Shown here one piece after another: positions 17,735-24,686 of a stretch of DNA of 64,000 nt. The DNA comes from an uncultured Bacilli bacterium. Its GTDB lineage: Bacteria; Bacillota_I; Bacilli_A; RF39; UBA660. A model generated the notes under the pieces. That model was given only the letters and a program-made list of their open reading frames with translations. It made no database searches and had not been told where the DNA came from. Each line of letters starts with the position of its first letter. Within the stretch, counting starts at the first letter, position 1. Where the stretch lies: contig CAKOXC010000002.1 in NCBI GenBank assembly GCA_934129945.1, forward strand, positions 62,001 to 126,000, given 5' to 3'. Position numbers and translations under genes: made by a program.

Positions 17735-18289
17735 TTATTTCAATAATAATTTAAGTGCTTCTTTTATTTGTTGCTCAATCTTTAATTCACTACTGATGTT
17801 AGGTAATATCCTTTTAATATCTTGTCTCTTATAGCCAAGAGCTTCTAGAGCTTCAATTAATTCATTTAAACTATCATCAGTTGTATCCTTTTTATCAAAA
17901 TCTAATTTTCCTTTTAAATCTAAAATAATTTGTCTTGCTATTTTTTCACCAATTTTAGGAAACTTTGTTAAATATAAAATATTTTCTCTATCAATAGCAT
18001 CAACTATTCCAGACACGCTACCTGTAGCAAGCATTGGCATAGCCATTTTAGGCCCTAATCCCTTAACCCCAATTAGTCGCATAAATAAATCTTTTTCTTC
18101 TTCACTTTTAAAGCCATATAAACTATATTCGTCTTCTCTAATATAGTTATAAAGATAAACTTTAAAATTTTGTCCTATTTCAAAGCTAAATGGGTTAGCA
18201 ACATATATTTGATAACCAATTTTGTTATTATCTAAAACTATATAATTACTTTTTGCATCTATAATTGTTCCTTGTATATAATTGTACAT
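17735..18289 (-). CDS. ruvA: Holliday junction protein RuvA
   Basis: Tetrameric junction-binding protein. 184 residues from the ATG at 18289; a GTG three codons upstream sits too close to AGGAT. N-terminal OB domain (MYNYIQGTIID, YEDEYSLYGF-like EDEYSLYGFKSEEEKDLF), two HhH motifs (LIGVKGLGPKMAM and LTKFPKIGEKIARQIILDLK), and a C-terminal domain III that contacts RuvB. A promoter with a possible one-base-short SOS box lies just upstream. Confidence 0.95.
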   Translation of the reverse strand: MYNYIQGTIIDAKSNYIVLDNNKIGYQIYVANPFSFEIGQNFKVYLYNYIREDEYSLYGFKSEEEKDLFMRLIGVKGLGPKMAMPMLATGSVSGIVDAIDRENILYLTKFPKIGEKIARQIILDLKGKLDFDKKDTTDDSLNELIEALEALGYKRQDIKRILPNISSELKIEQQIKEALKLLLK

Positions 18290-18308
18290 TACTATCACAT
18301 CCTATTTA

Positions 18309-18337
18309 ATAGTAACATAAGAAACTTTGTTCGTCAA
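18309..18337 (-). promoter_or_regulatory. ruvAB promoter with SOS-like sequence
   Basis: On the minus strand TTGACG, 17 bases, TACTAT. CGAAC-AAA-GTTTC (18321-18333) overlaps the -35 box. It matches the Bacillus DinR/LexA half-sites but with a 3-base instead of a 4-base centre, so LexA control is only possible. Confidence 0.45.
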
Positions 18338-18351
18338 TTAGTGAAAGAAAA

Positions 18352-18372
18352 AATCACGATTTTATCGTGATT
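18352..18372 (-). terminator. rplS terminator
   Basis: 9-bp stem AATCACGAT/ATCGTGATT with a 3-base loop at the rplS stop, followed by T residues on the minus strand. Confidence 0.85.
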
Positions 18373-18712
18373 AGTTTCTTTCTTTAACTTTGTATTCTCT
18401 ACGCATTCCTTTAATGAAGTTAAGTTTAGCACGTCTAACAAGACCTTTTTTAACTACTACTATTTTATCAATAGTTGGAGCGTTAACTGGGAATATTCTT
18501 GTAATACCAATTCCATAAGATTTTTTACGAACTGAGAAAGTTTCAGAAACTCCACTACCTTTTTTAGCAATTACTAATCCTTCAAAAGCTTGGATTCTTT
18601 CTTTTTTACCTTCTTTTACCCATACATCTACACGTACAGTATCTCCAACACGGAATTCAGGAATATCTTTTTTAATGTGCTTTTCATTAATTTTATCTAC
18701 TAAATTAGCCAT
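18371..18712 (-). CDS. rplS: 50S ribosomal protein L19
   Basis: 113 residues with the L19 hallmarks FRVGDTVRVDVWVKEG, IQAFEGLVIA, SETFSVRKKSYGIGITRIFPVNAP and RRAKLNFIKGMRREYKVKE. Contacts 16S rRNA at the subunit interface. SD GAAAGGAAG. In B. subtilis rplS directly follows trmD; here a candidate toxin locus and two unknown genes separate it from trmD, and it has its own promoter and terminator. Confidence 0.97.
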   Translation of the reverse strand: MANLVDKINEKHIKKDIPEFRVGDTVRVDVWVKEGKKERIQAFEGLVIAKKGSGVSETFSVRKKSYGIGITRIFPVNAPTIDKIVVVKKGLVRRAKLNFIKGMRREYKVKERN

Positions 18713-18797
18713 TATATATCTTCCTTTCTATAAATATCTTGTATAATCATAAAAATATATTTCAGCGGATTATATGTGCTTTTTAACAAGCAAATGT

Positions 18798-18826
18798 ATT
18801 ATATCAAATAAACTTTGAAAATGCAA
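18798..18826 (-). promoter_or_regulatory. rplS promoter
   Basis: On the minus strand TTGCAT, 17 bases, TATAAT. It implies an 80-90 base 5' leader before the L19 start; autoregulation is possible but not shown. Confidence 0.7.
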
Positions 18827-18841
18827 ATAGATATTTTAAAA

Positions 18842-18870
18842 TTGCATTACAATAAAGTTTATGTTATTAT
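18842..18870 (+). promoter_or_regulatory. Promoter of the small RNA
   Basis: TTGCAT, 17 bases, TATTAT on the plus strand, with no coding sequence downstream on this strand. It should start transcription at about 18877. Confidence 0.6.
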
Positions 18871-18876
18871 TAATTT

Positions 18877-18961
18877 AGTGAGAAGCAGATTTCTTTAGGG
18901 AATGATGCTAACCACATGGGTTATGCATCTTTATTCAGTCAGAATAAAGATGCTTTTTTTA
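18877..18961 (+). ncRNA. Candidate antitoxin small RNA
   Basis: About 85 nt between a promoter and a strong intrinsic terminator (GCATCTTTATTC/GAATAAAGATGC, 12-bp stem, then seven T; 18925-18961). An upstream hairpin (GATGCTAACC with GGTTA-T-GCATC, 18904-18929) shares its 3' GCATC with the terminator, so two folds compete. The transcript converges on the mRNA of a 30-residue membrane peptide. Its terminator arm GCATCTTT can pair with AAAGATGC near the 5' end of that mRNA. Both RNAs also begin with GAGAAGCAGA. The layout resembles the par (fst/RNA II) type I antitoxin systems. Confidence 0.5.
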
Positions 18962-19054
18962 TTATACTAATATAAATATCAATTTATAAATTATATATAA
19001 TAATATGATTATTAAGATAAATAATCCGAAGATTAAAAAATCTTTTTTAGTCAT
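18962..19054 (-). CDS. 30-residue hydrophobic peptide, candidate type I toxin
   Basis: The frame reads MTKKDFLIFGLFILIII, continues as one membrane helix, and ends YKLIFILV. A lysine-rich head and a single helix are the size and shape of Fst/TxpA-like toxins, but I see no clear sequence match. SD AAAGGAAGTGAT precedes the ATG at 19054. A consensus promoter (19147-19174) gives a leader of about 85 bases, typical for toxin mRNAs whose translation is blocked by structure or antisense RNA. The stop lies next to the shared terminator hairpin. Confidence 0.5.
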   Translation of the reverse strand: MTKKDFLIFGLFILIIILLYIIYKLIFILV

Positions 19055-19146
19055 ATATAATCACTTCCTTTACTACTTTTAAACCCCCTGAATTAAATCC
19101 CTAGATAAGAAAGTGATTAGCATCTTTTTCTGCTTCTCGAAAATGT

Positions 19147-19174
19147 ATTATATAGTAATTTTTTGATATTTCAA
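19147..19174 (-). promoter_or_regulatory. Promoter of the candidate toxin mRNA
   Basis: On the minus strand TTGAAA, 16 bases, TATAAT, then the start region CGAGAAGCAGAAAAAGATGC. Confidence 0.65.
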
Positions 19175-19220
19175 GGCTTTCGACAAATACTGACAAATGT
19201 TTTATTAAAACATTAAAAAA

Positions 19221-19237
19221 TTAGCAATTTTTGCTAA
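19221..19237 (-). terminator. Terminator of the rimM-trmD operon end
   Basis: TTAGCAA/TTGCTAA stem followed by a T-run on the minus strand, just before the stop codon of the 120-residue gene. Confidence 0.6.
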
Positions 19238-19238
19238 T

Positions 19239-19601
19239 TTATCTTCCAATTGTTTTTGAATCATATATTTCTTTTAATTGAAGTTTATTATTTGAAATAC
19301 CAATTTTATTTAAATAAGAATTAAAATTATAATCATCAATTTTTTCAAACTTATTTTTTGAATTTAAATCTATTAACAGATATTCATCAATATTTTCTTT
19401 AATATCTATTAATATAAAATAATAATCATTAATTCCATATAGATCTAATGTATTTATTATTTTATTATCAATTCCTGCCATATTTAAATCCATAGACATT
19501 CTTTTATAAATATCTTTTGGCTCTTTGCTTAAGTCATTCCTAAATTGTATTTCTTGTAAAACCTTATTAACAACCATTTCAATTATCAAAACATTATTCA
19601 T
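19239..19601 (-). CDS. Conserved-looking protein of unknown function
   Basis: 120 residues, no membrane segment, no motif I recognise. Acidic in the middle (DYYFILIDIKENIDEYLLIDL), which reads as an alternating beta/alpha fold. Its ATG overlaps the stop of the upstream gene (TAATG), so translation is coupled and the two probably act together. It is the last gene of the run that starts with the GNAT gene. Confidence 0.55.
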   Translation of the reverse strand: MNNVLIIEMVVNKVLQEIQFRNDLSKEPKDIYKRMSMDLNMAGIDNKIINTLDLYGINDYYFILIDIKENIDEYLLIDLNSKNKFEKIDDYNFNSYLNKIGISNNKLQLKEIYDSKTIGR

Positions 19602-20056
19602 TATCTTCCTCTTCCTTTCTTCTCTTCAACTTCAAAATTTTCTTCTATATTATTTAAAGTATTTATGTAAACTATCTTTGCTCTAAGTTCATTTTCTAAA
19701 ATTCTTAAACTTTTTATATATTTCTTTTCTTTTTCTTTTTCTAAAAACTTTTGATATTTATTTAAAATAATAGAGCGTAATTTAGCTATTTCATCAAGTG
19801 CTATTGTAGCATCAGTAGAAGTATTATCATCATCGCTATTTATAACATCATAAGTTATAGCTGCTAATCTTTTAAAATTTTTATCTATTTTTTTTGATAA
19901 TATTATATCAATCATAGAATGATTAAAGATAGTTATCTTATTTATATCTGCATCTGTATGAGTAATTCTTGGCCTAAAATCATACCCATCATTATTAATA
20001 CTCAATTTAACAATATCAATTTCTTCATCATGTTTTTTTATTAAAAAACTAGACAT
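19601..20056 (-). CDS. Protein of unknown function, coupled to the next gene
   Basis: 151 residues, no recognised family. The N-terminal half is mixed; the C-terminal half (about 85-150) is a long charged helix rich in Lys/Glu (KYQKFLEKEKEKKYIKSL) likely to form a coiled coil, ending in a basic KKGRGR tail. It starts 8 bases after trmD stops and overlaps the 120-residue gene by one base. A partner complex of the two unknown proteins is plausible. Confidence 0.55.
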   Translation of the reverse strand: MSSFLIKKHDEEIDIVKLSINNDGYDFRPRITHTDADINKITIFNHSMIDIILSKKIDKNFKRLAAITYDVINSDDDNTSTDATIALDEIAKLRSIILNKYQKFLEKEKEKKYIKSLRILENELRAKIVYINTLNNIEENFEVEEKKGRGR

Positions 20057-20064
20057 ATTCTCAC

Positions 20065-20727
20065 CTACTTCAATAAATCACTTCTACGTTTTTTTGTTTT
20101 TTCTATTCTACTATTTTCTCTAAATTCTTTTATTTTTTTATGATCACCACTTAAAAGAACATCTGGTACTTTCATTCCCCTATATTCTCTTGGTTTTGTA
20201 TATGTTTCATAATCAAGTAAATCATTAGTAAAACTTTCATCATCCAAGCTTTCTTTTGTTATAACTCCGTCAATTAATCTTGTTATACTATCAACTAAAA
20301 TCATCGCTGGTATTTCTCCGCCAGTAAGTATATAATCTCCAATACTTATTTCATAGTCACACAATGTTCTTATTCTTTCATCAAATCCTTCGTAATGACC
20401 ACAAATAATTATTAAATGTTTTATTTTACTAAATTTATATGCTGTTTTTTGATTATAATTATTTCCATCAGGTGTCATCATTACTATAATACTATCTTCA
20501 GTTCTTATATCATCAATACAATCAAAAATAGGCTCGCACCTTAAAACCATACCAGCTCCACCGCCATATGGTGTGTCATCAACTTGATTATTTGATAACT
20601 TAGAATATTTTCTAAAATCTATTAAATTAATTTCTACTTTTTTAGCATCTATAGCTCTTTTAATAATTGATTCCTTTAATATGCCTTCAAACATATTTGG
20701 AAATAAAGTCAAGATATCTATCTTCAT
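20065..20727 (-). CDS. trmD: tRNA (guanine37-N1)-methyltransferase
   Basis: SPOUT-fold enzyme making m1G37 in tRNA, needed to keep the reading frame. 220 residues: MKIDILTLFPNMFEGIL, DFRKYSKLSNNQVDDTPYGGGAGMV, the knot GHYEGFDERI and ISIGDYILTGGEIPAM, and VPDVLLSGDHKKI. Overlaps rimM by 4 bases (ATGA), the usual rimM-trmD coupling, and shows TGA in use as a stop codon. Confidence 0.97.
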   Translation of the reverse strand: MKIDILTLFPNMFEGILKESIIKRAIDAKKVEINLIDFRKYSKLSNNQVDDTPYGGGAGMVLRCEPIFDCIDDIRTEDSIIVMMTPDGNNYNQKTAYKFSKIKHLIIICGHYEGFDERIRTLCDYEISIGDYILTGGEIPAMILVDSITRLIDGVITKESLDDESFTNDLLDYETYTKPREYRGMKVPDVLLSGDHKKIKEFRENSRIEKTKKRRSDLLK

Positions 20728-21215
20728 AAAATCAAATCCTTAGCATTTTCTGTATAGACAATTTTATTTTTTAAATCTACTTTTCTTATATAATAGTCAT
20801 TATAAGGAATATAAAAATTTTTTTGCCCCTCAATAATTAACAATATATTGCCATTATTATACATAAAATCTTTTAATTTTCCTAGTATTTTTTCATTTTC
20901 TTTTATTTCAAAATCTATTAAATCTTCTAATATATAGTTATTATCTTCAATTTCTAAATCTTCTCTATTTATATAAACATTATTTCCTTTATATTTTAGG
21001 ACTTCATTAATATTATTTATTCCTTCTAAAGTTACCATATCAAATTCTTTATGTTTGCGATATGTTTTAATAATTTCTTTTTCTTTATTAGGACCAATAT
21101 ACAGAGTAAAATCTTTTTTAAATACTAAATCCTTTTTTAAAAAATCAGAAAGAATTCTAATTTCGCCTTTAATACCATGAGTATTCACAATTTTTCCTAC
21201 ATATATATACTTCAT
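20724..21215 (-). CDS. rimM: 16S rRNA processing protein RimM
   Basis: Assists 30S head maturation and binds S19. 163 residues: N-terminal beta-barrel IYVGKIVNTHGIKGEIRI and C-terminal PRC-barrel ILEDLIDFEI...FYIPYNDYYIRKVDL. Overlaps trmD downstream and the TrmH-type methylase upstream, each by 4 bases. Confidence 0.93.
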   Translation of the reverse strand: MKYIYVGKIVNTHGIKGEIRILSDFLKKDLVFKKDFTLYIGPNKEKEIIKTYRKHKEFDMVTLEGINNINEVLKYKGNNVYINREDLEIEDNNYILEDLIDFEIKENEKILGKLKDFMYNNGNILLIIEGQKNFYIPYNDYYIRKVDLKNKIVYTENAKDLIL

Positions 21216-21919
21216 TTTTTTACCCCCAATTCATACATTAAAATGGATGCAGCAACACCAGCATTTAAACTCTCACATTCTTTATTCATTTTAATTGTTA
21301 TATTTTTATCACAAAGATTCAAAATATCTTCTTTAATACCATTTCCTTCATTTCCTATTACTAATGCTATCTTAGAATCATTTTCAAAATATCCCTTGCC
21401 ATTAACTGTTGTAGCATAAATGGTATAACCATTTTCCTTTAATTTAGGTATTATTTCAATCAATTTTTTTCTTACAATATTAATATTAAATATCATGCCT
21501 TCACTAGATCTTATTACTTTATCATTATATAAATCTACACAATCATCAGATAGAATTATTGTACTAATATTAAATGCTACAGCACTTCTTATGATTGTTC
21601 CTAAATTTCCAGGATCTTGAATATTATCTAGAATTAAAATTTTATCTCCTTCAACTTTTTTTTCTTCTATTTTTTTTACTACTGCTATTTCTTTAGTACC
21701 ACTTTTTTGACTAGATAGTTTTTTTAATATTTCAGGATTTACTGTATAATCATAAGTCTCATTAAGTCCAATGGTTGAGACAACCATTTGTTTTTTTAAA
21801 GCTTCTTTTATTAAATGGTCACCTTCAATAAGAAAAAGACCTGCCTCATCACGATATTTTTTTTCTTTTAATTTATTCCAATTTTTTACTTTTGCATTGG
21901 ATAATGATTCAATTTTCAT
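21212..21919 (-). CDS. TrmH/SpoU-family RNA 2'-O-methyltransferase
   Basis: 235 residues. Substrate-binding N-terminus (IESLSNAKVKNWNKL, LFLIEGDHLIKEAL) and the SPOUT core with motif 1 NIQDPGNLGTIIRSA, motif 2 ALVIGNEGNGI and motif 3 IKMNKECESLNAGVAASILMYEL. The order matches the YsgA/RlmB-like group that methylates 23S rRNA or tRNA; the exact target cannot be told from sequence. Co-transcribed with rimM-trmD. Confidence 0.9.
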   Translation of the reverse strand: MKIESLSNAKVKNWNKLKEKKYRDEAGLFLIEGDHLIKEALKKQMVVSTIGLNETYDYTVNPEILKKLSSQKSGTKEIAVVKKIEEKKVEGDKILILDNIQDPGNLGTIIRSAVAFNISTIILSDDCVDLYNDKVIRSSEGMIFNINIVRKKLIEIIPKLKENGYTIYATTVNGKGYFENDSKIALVIGNEGNGIKEDILNLCDKNITIKMNKECESLNAGVAASILMYELGVKK

Positions 21920-22551
21920 TAAACTTCCCTCAATTCTTTTCTAGCTTCTTTATATTTAGGATAATATTTACTTACATGCTTCCAAAATCTTGCACTGTGA
22001 TTTGCTTCATAAAAATGACATAGTTCATGTATTATAACATAATCTAAAAGATGTGGTTCTTTTTTTAATAATTCTGAATTTAAAGTTATATTTCTTTTTG
22101 TTATATTATTGACTCCCCATCTAGTTTTCATTTTTCTAATTTTTAAAGTAAATTTTGGAATATTATTAAAGTATGGGACTATTCTATTTACTTCATTTCC
22201 GAATATTCTTATACATTCTTTATCATAAAATTTTTTTAAAGCTTTGTCATCTTTAGCAAAAACTAGATCATTGTCAAAATAAACATTTTTTGTTGCATTA
22301 TCATAAATTATAGTATATTTTTTACCTAGATAATTAAAAAATAAGTCATTTTGCATTTCTTTATTATTTCTCAAGTACATCTTATATAATGAATCTTCAT
22401 TATTTTTTATAAGTTCTTGAATTCTTTTTAAACTCACTAAGCGATTACATGTAACAACTAAATTACCATTTTTAAATCTAAAATAAATATTTTTGTTATT
22501 TTTTCTAATAATTTCTACGTTAATAATTTCATTATTTAATTCAATTTGCAT
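21919..22551 (-). CDS. YgjP/DUF45-type M48-like zinc metallopeptidase
   Basis: 210 residues. Zn site HELCHFYEANHSARFWKHV (HExxH plus downstream Glu/His), preceded by KIRKMKTRWGVNN and ITLNSELLKKEP, the YgjP family signature. Soluble; the physiological substrate is unknown. The ATG overlaps nothing upstream (9 bases after the GNAT gene), while its TAA overlaps the methylase ATG by one base. Confidence 0.88.
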   Translation of the reverse strand: MQIELNNEIINVEIIRKNNKNIYFRFKNGNLVVTCNRLVSLKRIQELIKNNEDSLYKMYLRNNKEMQNDLFFNYLGKKYTIIYDNATKNVYFDNDLVFAKDDKALKKFYDKECIRIFGNEVNRIVPYFNNIPKFTLKIRKMKTRWGVNNITKRNITLNSELLKKEPHLLDYVIIHELCHFYEANHSARFWKHVSKYYPKYKEARKELREV

Positions 22552-22559
22552 ATAATCAC

Positions 22560-22985
22560 CTAATTATTTAAAATTAATGTTTCTCTAAAAGGATTAAAAC
22601 CTAATGAAAGATAAAAGTTTTTAGCGACAATATTGTCACTCATGACATTAATTAAGATTTTGTGAATATTTTTTTCATTAATCACTTTTATTATTTCTGT
22701 TACCAATGTTGTTGCAACTTTTTTATTTCTATAACATTCATCAACATATAAAGCATCAATTACTGCATCTTCAGCATTTATAATTACATAAACATACCCA
22801 ACAATTTTATTTTCTTCCTCACATAGGTAAATAATATTGTTCTTCCCTAAAACATTTTGATAAAAATTTTGTACTTTAAAATTTTTATCTATACTTTTAT
22901 CATATTTTCTTTCATCCATTATCAATTTTGTAAGCATTGTATCCAAAATACTACAATCTTCAACATTTGCAAATCTAAAAGTCAT
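22560..22985 (-). CDS. GNAT-family N-acetyltransferase
   Basis: 141 residues. Acetyl-CoA site: IDALYVDECYRNKKVATTLVTEII (the R-x-x-G/A-x-A pattern is changed to RNKKVA), then NVMSDNIVAKNFYLSLGF. Substrate unknown. First gene of the run GNAT-ygjP-trmH-rimM-trmD. Confidence 0.85.
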   Translation of the reverse strand: MTFRFANVEDCSILDTMLTKLIMDERKYDKSIDKNFKVQNFYQNVLGKNNIIYLCEEENKIVGYVYVIINAEDAVIDALYVDECYRNKKVATTLVTEIIKVINEKNIHKILINVMSDNIVAKNFYLSLGFNPFRETLILNN

Positions 22986-23059
22986 TTTTACACCTCATAT
23001 TTATATTTTATCATAAAAAAAGCAATTGAAGAAACTATTTATCAATTACCTTTGTTGTT

Positions 23060-23935
23060 TTAATTTAATTCATTTTGTTTTTTTATCTCATTTATCTTTT
23101 CAATTGATAAATTTGTTATTTTAGAAATTGCGTTAATAGCAATTTCTTCATTTAACATATTTTTTATCGTTTTGATTTTTTCTTGTTCTTGTCCTAATTT
23201 AAGTCCTTTTTCTTCACCAAGCTTAATGCCTTTTTCATATCCTGTATCTTCTGCTTCTCTTATTAATGAGTTTTGCATCTTTCTTTGATCTTCTTCATGA
23301 CTCATATATTCTTGAAAAAATGGATCGTTATTTAATATTGTTACACTCTCTACATATTTTTCTGATATCTTATCACTTTTTGGCATTTTCTTTAACTCCC
23401 CTTCATTTAAATCTAACATTACTAAAAGTTCATTTTCTTTTATCTTTTTTTCATCCTTACTATACCAAATTTTTTTATAATATTCCATATTTATTTCTAT
23501 TATTAGTAAATTTTTTACATACACATTTCCATTTTTATCAATTATTCTAAATTCTCTTTTGCTTTCTTCATAATCGAGTCCCCATGTCAAATTTATTTGA
23601 ATTATATCAATATCTTGATTACATGTATCACCAACTAAAGCATTAGTTGAATATACATTACAAATATATGCGGTATTTCTTATATACACATATTCATTAA
23701 TACTTGCATTTATCTCTATTTCTATCTTTTTATTTGTAGCAAGTATTAAGGCGTCTACTCTTTTTGATTTTATTATATTATTACCTACTATTAACTCTGT
23801 TGGAAGTATTTTTTTTATTTCTATTTTCACTTTTAATATATCTTCTAGTAAGGATTCTAGTAAATCTTCATTCTTGGGATTTAAAAATACTTCTTTAAAT
23901 GTTCTATCATAACGACAACTGTAAAATTTTTGCAC
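23060..23935 (-). CDS. Rpn/PD-(D/E)XK nuclease family putative transposase (copy 2)
   Basis: About 291 residues; no ATG near the SD (AAAGGGTG), so a GTG at 23935 or TTG at 23938 starts. N-terminal YDRTFKEVFLNPKN, then nuclease core RVDALILATNKKIEIEINAS (D...E-x-E pattern), IQINLTWGL, LLIIEINMEYY, and the Rpn-type tail EDTGYEKGIKLGEEKGLKLGQEQEKIK with a helix-turn-helix-like AINAISKITNLSIEKI end. Only distantly like the 6.2-kb copy, so not a recent duplicate. Confidence 0.72.
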   Translation of the reverse strand: MQKFYSCRYDRTFKEVFLNPKNEDLLESLLEDILKVKIEIKKILPTELIVGNNIIKSKRVDALILATNKKIEIEINASINEYVYIRNTAYICNVYSTNALVGDTCNQDIDIIQINLTWGLDYEESKREFRIIDKNGNVYVKNLLIIEINMEYYKKIWYSKDEKKIKENELLVMLDLNEGELKKMPKSDKISEKYVESVTILNNDPFFQEYMSHEEDQRKMQNSLIREAEDTGYEKGIKLGEEKGLKLGQEQEKIKTIKNMLNEEIAINAISKITNLSIEKINEIKKQNELN

Positions 23936-23961
23936 CAAAATCACCCTTTCTATCTAATATA

Positions 23962-23988
23962 AAAAGAGAACATTAAAATTCTCTTTTT
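23962..23988 (-). terminator. Terminator of the bacteriocin-type operon
   Basis: A strong AAAAGAGAA/TTCTCTTTT stem with an 8-base loop, overlapping the stop of peptide 2 and followed by T residues on the minus strand. Confidence 0.8.
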
Positions 23989-24142
23989 AACAAAAATTTC
24001 TGTTAATCGCTCTTCTTATAGTAGATCCAACAGTTCTTCCAAATTCTAAAATTGTGTTTACAGCTCTTGCAGCAGCATTTATGTAAGTAGCAGTCCAACT
24101 ACCACCAGTAATATTAATTAACTCATTTCTTTCTATTTTCAT
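23987..24142 (-). CDS. Double-glycine-leader bacteriocin-like peptide 2
   Basis: 51 residues that short-ORF cut-offs would miss. Leader MKIERNELINITGG ends in Gly-Gly, the C39-peptidase cleavage signal, preceded by the usual hydrophobic residues (L, I, I). The mature part (SWTATYINAAARAVNT, continuing to ...RAINRNFC, 37 residues) is cationic and amphipathic with a C-terminal Cys. Its ATG overlaps the stop of peptide 1 (TAATG), the classical pairing of two-peptide class IIb bacteriocins. No immunity gene is obvious. Confidence 0.65.
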   Translation of the reverse strand: MKIERNELINITGGSWTATYINAAARAVNTILEFGRTVGSTIRRAINRNFC

Positions 24143-24276
24143 TATTTATTACACTTTAATGGTCTCATAAAGCCATCAAATACTCCTACTATAAAAATTC
24201 CAAATCCTGCTATTGCTAACCATAACCCTTTGCCACCACCTGTGACACTGTTTAAATAATCATTACTAAGTTTCAT
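24142..24276 (-). CDS. Double-glycine-leader bacteriocin-like peptide 1
   Basis: 44 residues. Short leader MKLSNDYLNSVTGG (or GGG), then KGLWLAIAGFGIFIVGVFDG, a hydrophobic Gly-rich helix, and FMRPLKCNK. GxxxG-like spacing (AGFGIFIVGVFDG) resembles helix-helix motifs of two-peptide bacteriocins. SD AAGGGAG, 10 bases upstream inside the accessory gene, whose stop overlaps this ATG. Could alternatively be an immunity-type membrane peptide, but the leader argues for export by the C39 transporter. Confidence 0.6.
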   Translation of the reverse strand: MKLSNDYLNSVTGGGKGLWLAIAGFGIFIVGVFDGFMRPLKCNK

Positions 24277-24686
24277 TAACCTAAAACTCCCTTCATTATT
24301 TTTTTAATTATCAAATCTTTATTGTAATAAAAAGTTATTTCTACTATTTCATTATTTTCTTTCTTCGTTTTATTAGTAAATTGAATCTCTTGAACATTAA
24401 TATTTCCGTTGCTATAAATATCACTATATTTAAAAGAGTCTAAGACAAATAAAGAATTATTAATTTTATATTGATAACTTTGTGATATTTTTTTAGCATT
24501 TAAAACATTTTCTGTTAATACAATGTAATTATCTTTTATGATTCCATTAGTTATGTATTTATTAGGGATTTTAAAAAAAAGGAAAAAACTAATAATTGAC
24601 ATAACTATGATTAAATAAAAAATAAATATAATTTTCAATTTTTTATGTTTTCCATAAACAAAATTCAAATCTTCTAAATTAAGCAT
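24276..24686 (-). CDS. Membrane-anchored accessory protein of the bacteriocin exporter
   Basis: 136 residues from the ATG at 24686 (SD AGGTGG); an upstream GTG is less well placed. One N-terminal membrane helix (about 18-38, IIFIFYLIIVMSIISFFLFF), then an extracellular part of beta character (YITNGIIKDNYIVLTENVL). Its position between exporter and peptides and its topology resemble truncated HlyD/ComB-type or bacteriocin accessory proteins, but there is no clear match. It overlaps the exporter gene by 8 bases. Confidence 0.6.
   Translation of the reverse strand: MLNLEDLNFVYGKHKKLKIIFIFYLIIVMSIISFFLFFKIPNKYITNGIIKDNYIVLTENVLNAKKISQSYQYKINNSLFVLDSFKYSDIYSNGNINVQEIQFTNKTKKENNEIVEITFYYNKDLIIKKIMKGVLG

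Noticed and set aside
18877..18961. The plus-strand RNA as a riboswitch or attenuator
   Set aside because: The competing hairpins look like attenuation, but no plus-strand gene follows until 27.6 kb; the convergent peptide makes an antisense role more likely.
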